The notes under the pieces: model-generated | Told to the model about the DNA's origin: nothing | What the model saw: only the letters and a program-made list of their open reading frames with translations | Databases searched by the model: none | NCBI GenBank assembly: GCA_030529405.1 | Contig: JAUMWZ010000084.1 | Location: forward strand, 1-7,048 | DNA from: Bacteroides sp. | GTDB lineage: Bacteria; Bacteroidota; Bacteroidia; Bacteroidales; Bacteroidaceae | Direction of reading: 5' to 3' | DNA length: 7,048 bases | Made by a program: the position numbers and the translations under genes | Part shown: positions 7,032-7,048 of the stretch, piece after piece | How positions within the stretch are numbered: the stretch's first letter is position 1 | Layout: each line of letters starts with the position of its first letter

Positions 7032-7048
7032 TATATACAGTTTACACA
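7032..7048. repeat. Start of a third copy of the palindromic repeat, cut by the window edge
   Basis: TATATACAGTTTAC at 7032-7045 is identical to the first 14 bases of the copy at 5698. Only the left arm is inside the window, so whether the matching right arm follows cannot be seen. It lies about 40 nt after the ychF stop. The 56-nt tail after ychF shows no convincing terminator. Confidence 0.5.

Noticed and set aside
7021..7033. Hairpin TACAT-ACA-ATGTA after ychF as a terminator
   Set aside because: It is a 5-bp AT-only stem with no T-tract after it, and it overlaps the start of the repeat copy.

Overview
The window looks like a piece of a low-GC Bacteroidales chromosome, most plausibly Prevotella or a relative. 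The evidence is: two large exported metalloproteases of the DUF5118/DUF5117/Met-zincin type, which is characteristic of Bacteroidetes; A/T-rich leaders without clear Shine-Dalgarno sequences; a textbook Bacteroidetes promoter (TTG, 20 nt, TAtcTTTG) in front of ychF; and a YchF protein with the MALQCGIVGLPNVGKST start. The genus assignment is an inference from composition and gene type.

Layout, all on the + strand. Bases 2-85 are probably the last 27 codons of an upstream gene that ends 8 nt before the next start. Bases 94-2679 encode a first exported zinc metalloprotease (861 aa) and 2924-5554 a second, paralogous one (876 aa). Both keep the whole HExxHxxGxxH zinc site and Met-turn at identical residue numbers (H441/E442/H445/H451, M480). 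The 244-nt gap between them has no convincing terminator, only small inverted repeats and a palindromic element. The second protease gene is closed by a strong rho-independent terminator at 5572-5627. A 334-nt non-coding stretch then holds that terminator, further copies of the palindromic element and the ychF promoter. Bases 5889-6992 encode YchF, a conserved housekeeping P-loop ATPase. The last 56 nt are non-coding and run into another copy of the repeat.

The upstream gene and the two proteases probably form one transcription unit for cell-envelope or secreted proteolysis. ychF is a separate unit with its own promoter and is probably unrelated in function. No mobile element, CRISPR array, tRNA, rRNA or recognisable new defence system is visible. 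The points most worth a second look are the tandem pair of protease paralogs with diverged ends, a Cys-Ser-Cys-Cys cluster found only in the second, and a dispersed AT-rich palindrome present in every intergenic gap longer than 50 nt.
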